Positions 59,766-64,000 of a stretch of 64,000 nucleotides of DNA are shown here, in pieces. The notes beneath the pieces are model-generated. The model was not told where the DNA came from, did no database searches, and saw only the letters and a list, made by a program, of their open reading frames with translations. The stretch comes from Pseudomonas paraversuta (lineage in GTDB: Bacteria > Pseudomonadota > Gammaproteobacteria > Pseudomonadales > Pseudomonadaceae). The DNA lies in assembly GCF_904063065.1 (NCBI RefSeq), contig NZ_CAJFCL010000011.1, positions 62,001-126,000 on the forward strand, in the 5' to 3' direction. How positions within the stretch are numbered: position 1 is the first letter of the stretch; the number at the start of each line of letters is the position of its first letter. The translations under genes and the position numbers were made by a program.

Positions 59766-61871
59766 TCAGCCTTGTTTTTTAGTAACAGCTTCGACGATGT
59801 GCGACGGAGCTGTATCGTATTTTTTGAATTCCATAGAGTAGCTTGCGCGACCCTGAGACATGGAACGAACGTCGGTCGCATAACCGAACATTTCACCCAA
59901 CGGAACTTCAGCACGAATTACTTTGCCGGAGACCGTATCTTCCATACCCTGGATCATGCCGCGACGACGATTCAAGTCGCCCATCACGTCACCCATATAG
60001 TCTTCAGGTGTAACAACCTCTACCGCCATGATCGGCTCAAGCAACTCACCGCCGCCTTTGGAGGCCAGTTGCTTGGTAGCCATGGAAGCAGCCACCTTAA
60101 ACGCCATCTCGTTGGAGTCGACGTCGTGGTAAGAACCATCAAACACGGTAGCCTTCAGGCCGATCAGCGGATAGCCGGCAACAACACCGTTCTTCATCTG
60201 CTCTTCGATACCCTTCTGGATAGCCGGGATGTATTCCTTAGGAACCACACCACCTACCACTTCGTTCACGAATTGCAGACCTTCCTGACCTTCGTCAGCA
60301 GGAGCAAAACGGATCCAGCAGTGACCAAACTGGCCACGACCGCCGGACTGACGAACGAACTTGCCTTCGATCTCACAGCTCTTCGTGATGCGCTCACGAT
60401 ACGAAACCTGAGGCTTACCGATGTTGGCTTCGACGTTGAACTCACGGCGCATCCGGTCAACCAGGATGTCCAAGTGCAGCTCGCCCATGCCAGAAATGAT
60501 CGTTTGACCAGTTTCTTCATCAGTTTTTACGCGGAAAGATGGATCTTCCTGAGCAAGTTTGCCCAGAGCGACACCCATTTTTTCCTGGTCATCTTTGGTC
60601 TTTGGCTCAACGGCAACCGAAATAACCGGCTCCGGGAAGTCCATACGAACCAGGATGATTGGCTTGTCAGCGTTGCACAAGGTTTCACCAGTGGTGACGT
60701 CCTTCATGCCGATCAAGGCCGCGATGTCACCAGCGCGCACTTCCTTGATCTCTTCACGGGCGTTTGCGTGCATTTGCACCATACGACCCACGCGCTCTTT
60801 CTTGCCTTTAACCGAGTTGATTACGCCGTCGCCGGAGTTCAACACGCCCGAGTAAACTCGAACGAAGGTCAAGGTACCCACGAATGGGTCGGTAGCGATC
60901 TTGAACGCCAGAGCCGAGAACGGCTCGCTGTCGTCTGCATGACGCTCCAGTTCGATAGTCTCGTCATCCGGGTCAGTACCCTTGATGGCAGGAATATCGG
61001 TAGGTGCTGGCAGGAAGTCGATAACGGCGTCGAGAACCAGGGGAACACCCTTGTTCTTGAAGGAAGAACCGCAAACAGCCAAGACGATCTCACCAGCGAT
61101 AGTACGCTGACGCAGAGCAGCCTTGATTTCTTCGATGGTGAATTCTTCACCTTCGAGGTACTTGTTCATCAGCTCTTCATTGGCTTCGGCAGCAGCCTGA
61201 ACCATGTTGTCGCGCCATTCGTCAGCCAGTTCCTGCAGTTCAGCAGGGATAGGCTTACGAACAGGAACCATACCTTTGTCAGCATCGTTCCAGTAAACAG
61301 CTTCCATGTTGATCAGATCAATCTGACCCTGGAAGTTGTCTTCAGAACCGATAGCCAGCTGGATTGGAACCGGAGTGTGACCAAGACGCTTCTTGATCTG
61401 CTCAATCACGCGCAGGAAGTTAGCACCGGCACGGTCCATCTTGTTTACGTAAACAAGACGCGGAACGCCGTATTTGTTGGCTTGACGCCATACGGTTTCC
61501 GACTGAGGTTCAACACCCGAAGTACCGCAGAACACAACAACCGCGCCATCGAGTACACGCAGGGAACGTTCAACTTCAATAGTGAAGTCAACGTGGCCCG
61601 GGGTATCGATTACGTTGAAGCGATGCTCGTCTTTGTACTGCTTGGCAGAACCTTTCCAGAAGGCGGTAATAGCAGCAGAAGTAATGGTAATACCACGCTC
61701 CTGCTCCTGAACCATCCAGTCTGTGGTCGCGGCGCCATCATGCACCTCGCCCATCTTGTGACTTTTGCCAGTGTAAAAAAGGACGCGCTCGGTGGTGGTG
61801 GTTTTACCAGCATCCACGTGAGCAACGATACCAATGTTACGGTAGCGGTTAATCGGTGTAGTACGAGCCAT
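59766..61871 (-). CDS. fusA: elongation factor G
   Basis: A 701-aa translocase GTPase. The G1 motif is AHVDAGKTTT (about 17-26), followed by DTPGHVDF and NKMDRAGA, then domains II-V ending near a GYATDVRSMSQGRASYSMEF segment. The length is that of the E. coli-type EF-G. str operon, between rpsG and tuf. Confidence 0.98.
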   Translation of the reverse strand: MARTTPINRYRNIGIVAHVDAGKTTTTERVLFYTGKSHKMGEVHDGAATTDWMVQEQERGITITSAAITAFWKGSAKQYKDEHRFNVIDTPGHVDFTIEVERSLRVLDGAVVVFCGTSGVEPQSETVWRQANKYGVPRLVYVNKMDRAGANFLRVIEQIKKRLGHTPVPIQLAIGSEDNFQGQIDLINMEAVYWNDADKGMVPVRKPIPAELQELADEWRDNMVQAAAEANEELMNKYLEGEEFTIEEIKAALRQRTIAGEIVLAVCGSSFKNKGVPLVLDAVIDFLPAPTDIPAIKGTDPDDETIELERHADDSEPFSALAFKIATDPFVGTLTFVRVYSGVLNSGDGVINSVKGKKERVGRMVQMHANAREEIKEVRAGDIAALIGMKDVTTGETLCNADKPIILVRMDFPEPVISVAVEPKTKDDQEKMGVALGKLAQEDPSFRVKTDEETGQTIISGMGELHLDILVDRMRREFNVEANIGKPQVSYRERITKSCEIEGKFVRQSGGRGQFGHCWIRFAPADEGQEGLQFVNEVVGGVVPKEYIPAIQKGIEEQMKNGVVAGYPLIGLKATVFDGSYHDVDSNEMAFKVAASMATKQLASKGGGELLEPIMAVEVVTPEDYMGDVMGDLNRRRGMIQGMEDTVSGKVIRAEVPLGEMFGYATDVRSMSQGRASYSMEFKKYDTAPSHIVEAVTKKQG

Positions 61872-61901
61872 AAAGCCCTCGCAAAATGAGTAGCGCTGAA
61901 A

Positions 61902-62372
61902 TTAGAAGCGGTAGTGCGAGAAAGCTTTGTTAGCTTCAGCCATACGGTGCACGTCTTCACGCTTCTTAACTGCTGCGCCCTTGCCTTCAGCAGCATCCAA
62001 CAGTTCGCCAGCCAAGCGCAGAGCCATAGACTTCTCGCCGCGCTTGCGGGCGAAGTCTACCAACCAGCGCATTGCCAGGGCGTTACGACGGGACGGGCGA
62101 ACTTCGACCGGAACCTGGTAAGTAGCACCGCCTACACGGCGCGACTTCACTTCGACCAGCGGAGCGATGGCGTCGAGAGCTTTCTCGAAGATTTCCAGGG
62201 GATCGCTGTTCTTGCGTTCTTTAACCTTGTCCAGCGCGCCATAAACGATACGCTCGGCAACGGCTTTCTTGCCGCTTTCCATCACGTGGTTCATGAACTT
62301 GGCCAGGATTTGGCTTCCGTATTTTGGATCGTCAAGCACATCGCGCTTGGCTGCTACGCGTCTTCTTGGCAT
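61902..62372 (-). CDS. rpsG: 30S ribosomal protein S7
   Basis: A 156-aa 16S rRNA 3'-domain binder. MPRRRVAAKRDVLDDPKYGSQ and GGATYQVPVEVRPSRRNALAMRWLV are characteristic. In E. coli S7 regulates the str operon. The spacer to rpsL is 123 bp here. Confidence 0.98.
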   Translation of the reverse strand: MPRRRVAAKRDVLDDPKYGSQILAKFMNHVMESGKKAVAERIVYGALDKVKERKNSDPLEIFEKALDAIAPLVEVKSRRVGGATYQVPVEVRPSRRNALAMRWLVDFARKRGEKSMALRLAGELLDAAEGKGAAVKKREDVHRMAEANKAFSHYRF

Positions 62373-62495
62373 GGATAAGCCCTCAAACGGTCTTCAGGTT
62401 AGCTCGGAACCATTACACCCAGAGGATGCACGTCCGACCTTACTCTTATCGACTCAGAAAAAAAGAAATCTGCATTATTTACAAGCGACCGAAAA

Positions 62496-62867
62496 CTACT
62501 TCGGCTTCTTGGTACCGTACTTCGAACGACCCTGGTTACGACCTTTAACACCGGAAGTATCCAACGAACCGCGAACGGTGTGATAACGAACACCTGGCAA
62601 GTCTTTTACACGACCGCCACGAATCAGTACCACGCTGTGTTCTTGCAGGTTGTGACCTTCACCACCGATGTACGAGGAAACCTCGAAACCGTTGGTCAGG
62701 CGCACACGGCATACTTTACGCAGTGCCGAGTTAGGTTTTTTCGGCGTAGTTGTATACACACGGGTGCATACGCCACGACGTTGCGGGCAGTTTTGCAGCG
62801 CAGGCACGTCGGATTTCTCGACGATACGCTTACGCGGCTGACGTACCAGCTGGTTGATAGTTGCCAT
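62496..62867 (-). CDS. rpsL: 30S ribosomal protein S12
   Basis: A 123-aa decoding-centre protein. The streptomycin-critical lysines are wild type in TTPKKPNSALRKV and in GGRVKDLPGVRYH, so streptomycin sensitivity of the ribosome is expected. First gene of the str operon, behind the promoter at 62959-62987. Confidence 0.98.
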   Translation of the reverse strand: MATINQLVRQPRKRIVEKSDVPALQNCPQRRGVCTRVYTTTPKKPNSALRKVCRVRLTNGFEVSSYIGGEGHNLQEHSVVLIRGGRVKDLPGVRYHTVRGSLDTSGVKGRNQGRSKYGTKKPK

Positions 62868-62958
62868 CTACTAGCTCCACTGTTGTCTTGCGACGCTATT
62901 GTCTTGCAAGAAAAGCAAAATGGCAGGAACGAATTCCCGCCAAATTTAGGGGTACAAG

Positions 62959-62987
62959 AGTCTAAAGAGGATCTTGTCCCCAGTCAA
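62959..62987 (-). promoter_or_regulatory. sigma-70 promoter of the str operon
   Basis: On the minus strand TTGACT (62987-62982) and TAGACT (62964-62959) are separated by 17 bp. Transcription would start about 85 bp before the rpsL ATG. Confidence 0.7.
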
Positions 62988-62991
62988 GGCA

Positions 62992-63063
62992 AGGCCCCGA
63001 CCTTCCCACTCATCTAACCAAGACAAAATGTCTCGATTCGATGAACGGAACGACCGGGGCCTA
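62992..63063. other. long-loop inverted repeat between rpoC and rpsL
   Basis: AGGCCCCG near 62992 and CGGGGCCT near 63056 pair exactly, enclosing a smaller AGACA/TGTCT hairpin. It starts about 20 bp after the rpoC stop and may be an inefficient terminator that lets some rpoC transcription continue into rpsL. Confidence 0.4.
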
Positions 63064-63083
63064 CCTTTCAATCAGCTCAGAAC

Positions 63084-64000
63084 TCAGTTACCGCTCGAGT
63101 TCAGTGCTTCGGTCAGTGCAGCTTCCACTTCACTGGCGCTTACGCGCAACGGTTTGTCAGCCTCACGACGACGCTTGCGCTCGCTGTGGTATGCCAGACC
63201 GGTACCAGCCGGGATCAAACGACCCACGACCACGTTTTCTTTCAGGCCGCGCAGGTAATCGCGCTTGCCGGTTACCGCTGCTTCGGTCAGTACGCGGGTG
63301 GTCTCTTGGAAAGAGGCCGCGGAGATGAACGATTCAGTCGACAACGACGCCTTGGTGATACCCAACAGAACGCGAGTGAACTTGGACACGAACTTGTCTT
63401 CGTTGCCCAGGCGCTCGTTCTCGACCAGTACATGCGTCAACTCCATCTGGTCGCCTTTGATGAAGGTGGAATCGCCAGACTCGGCAATCTCAACTTTACG
63501 CAGCATCTGACGCAGAATGGTCTCGATGTGCTTGTCGTTGATTTTTACGCCTTGCAGACGGTAAACGTCTTGAATTTCGTTAACGATGTACTTGGCCAAC
63601 GCACTCACACCCAGCAAACGCAGGATGTCGTGTGGATCGCTCGGACCGTCGGAGATAACTTCGCCGCGGTTCACTTGTTCGCCTTCGAAGACGTTCAGGT
63701 GACGCCACTTTGGAATCAGCTCTTCGTACGGATCAGTACCGTCGTTCGGAGTAATGACCAGACGGCGCTTGCCCTTGGTCTCTTTACCGAACGCGATGGT
63801 GCCGCTGACTTCAGCCAGAATCGAGGCTTCTTTCGGACGACGGGCTTCGAACAAGTCAGCAACCCGTGGCAGACCACCGGTGATGTCTCGAGTTTTCGAA
63901 GTTTCTTGCGGAATACGAGCGATAACGTCACCGATCGCGATTTCCGCACCATCCGCTACCCCGACCAGGGCGTTCGCCGGCAGGAAGTACTGAGCCGGTA
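63084..64000 (-). CDS. rpoC: RNA polymerase beta' subunit, C-terminal part (gene cut by window)
   Basis: The last 304 or so residues of beta'. Near the window edge the frame reads through DVTGGLPRVADLFEARRPKEA, then the DPHDILRLLGVSALAKYIVNEIQDVYRLQG region and a C-terminal segment with LTEAAVTGKRDYLRGLKENVVVGRLIPAGTG. The frame is open to base 64000, so the missing part lies outside. It is followed by rpsL on the same strand, as expected. Confidence 0.97.
   Translation of the reverse strand, partial: PAQYFLPANALVGVADGAEIAIGDVIARIPQETSKTRDITGGLPRVADLFEARRPKEASILAEVSGTIAFGKETKGKRRLVITPNDGTDPYEELIPKWRHLNVFEGEQVNRGEVISDGPSDPHDILRLLGVSALAKYIVNEIQDVYRLQGVKINDKHIETILRQMLRKVEIAESGDSTFIKGDQMELTHVLVENERLGNEDKFVSKFTRVLLGITKASLSTESFISAASFQETTRVLTEAAVTGKRDYLRGLKENVVVGRLIPAGTGLAYHSERKRRREADKPLRVSASEVEAALTEALNSSGN

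Noticed and set aside
59772..61889. A 705-codon open frame on the plus strand opposite fusA
   Set aside because: It lies exactly antisense to an intact EF-G gene; such frames follow from codon bias. It has no plausible domain or ribosome binding site.
1..64000. tRNA genes near tuf or elsewhere
   Set aside because: I saw no cloverleaf or T-loop consensus in the intergenic regions; the tuf-linked tRNAs of pseudomonads belong to the other tuf copy.

Overview
This is a chromosomal window from a gamma-proteobacterium, almost certainly a Pseudomonas of the fluorescens lineage. The evidence is the gene order (nrdR-rib-nusB-thiL-ribA, xseB-ispA-dxs, uvrA-ftnA-katA-rplQ, str-S10-spc-alpha ribosomal operons), the protein sequences, and many Pseudomonas-type REP palindromes (TGTAGGAGCGAGC... 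and the opposing GCTGGCAAGCCAGC type). I see no prophage, insertion sequence, CRISPR array or tRNA.

Region 1 (1-5.9 kb) is an ethanolamine catabolic cluster: acetaldehyde dehydrogenase exaC, ethanolamine permease eat, and adenosylcobalamin-dependent ethanolamine ammonia-lyase eutB-eutC, with no microcompartment genes. Sigma-54 promoters (GG-N10-GC) sit in front of exaC and eat, and a perfect 8-bp dyad lies about 65-95 bp upstream of the first. Region 2 (5.9-13.5 kb) holds a DedA membrane protein, MtfA peptidase, pyrophosphatase, an unrecognised 188-aa protein in an AT-rich pocket, the copper module copA-cueR with a textbook CueR promoter, and a 7-unit tandem array of REP pairs.

Region 3 (13.5-28.4 kb) holds isoprenoid genes (xseB-ispA-dxs), a vitamin B12-type TonB receptor and binding protein, and the riboflavin operon running nrdR to thiL on the minus strand, followed by a separate ribA. 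The usual pgpA is absent between thiL and ribA. RibBA has a cyclohydrolase II domain without its zinc cysteines, so the separate ribA probably supplies that step. A lipoprotein, a methyltransferase and a thioredoxin-TPR protein follow on the plus strand.

Region 4 (28.4-44.6 kb) holds a zinc-related operon (DUF2796/ZrgA, ABC ATPase, FtsX-type permease, DUF3299) behind a Zur-like operator, then ompW, two sugar-nucleotide enzymes, an MscS channel, ssb, an MFS transporter, uvrA, ferritin ftnA and catalase katA. The katA upstream region carries a perfect ANR/FNR box and ompW carries a near-perfect one.

Region 5 (44.6-64 kb) is the translation block, all on the minus strand: (rpoC end) - str (rpsL rpsG fusA tuf) - S10 - spc - alpha (ending rpoA rplQ). 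Strong sigma-70 promoters can be placed before rpsL, rpsJ and rpsM. The rpsN-rpsH spacer carries an unusual set of perfect stem-loops. The most unusual items are the solitary 188-aa protein with a C80/caspase-like His...Cys pattern, the REP-pair array, the possible small RNA between two terminators after ppa, and the rpsN-rpsH hairpins.
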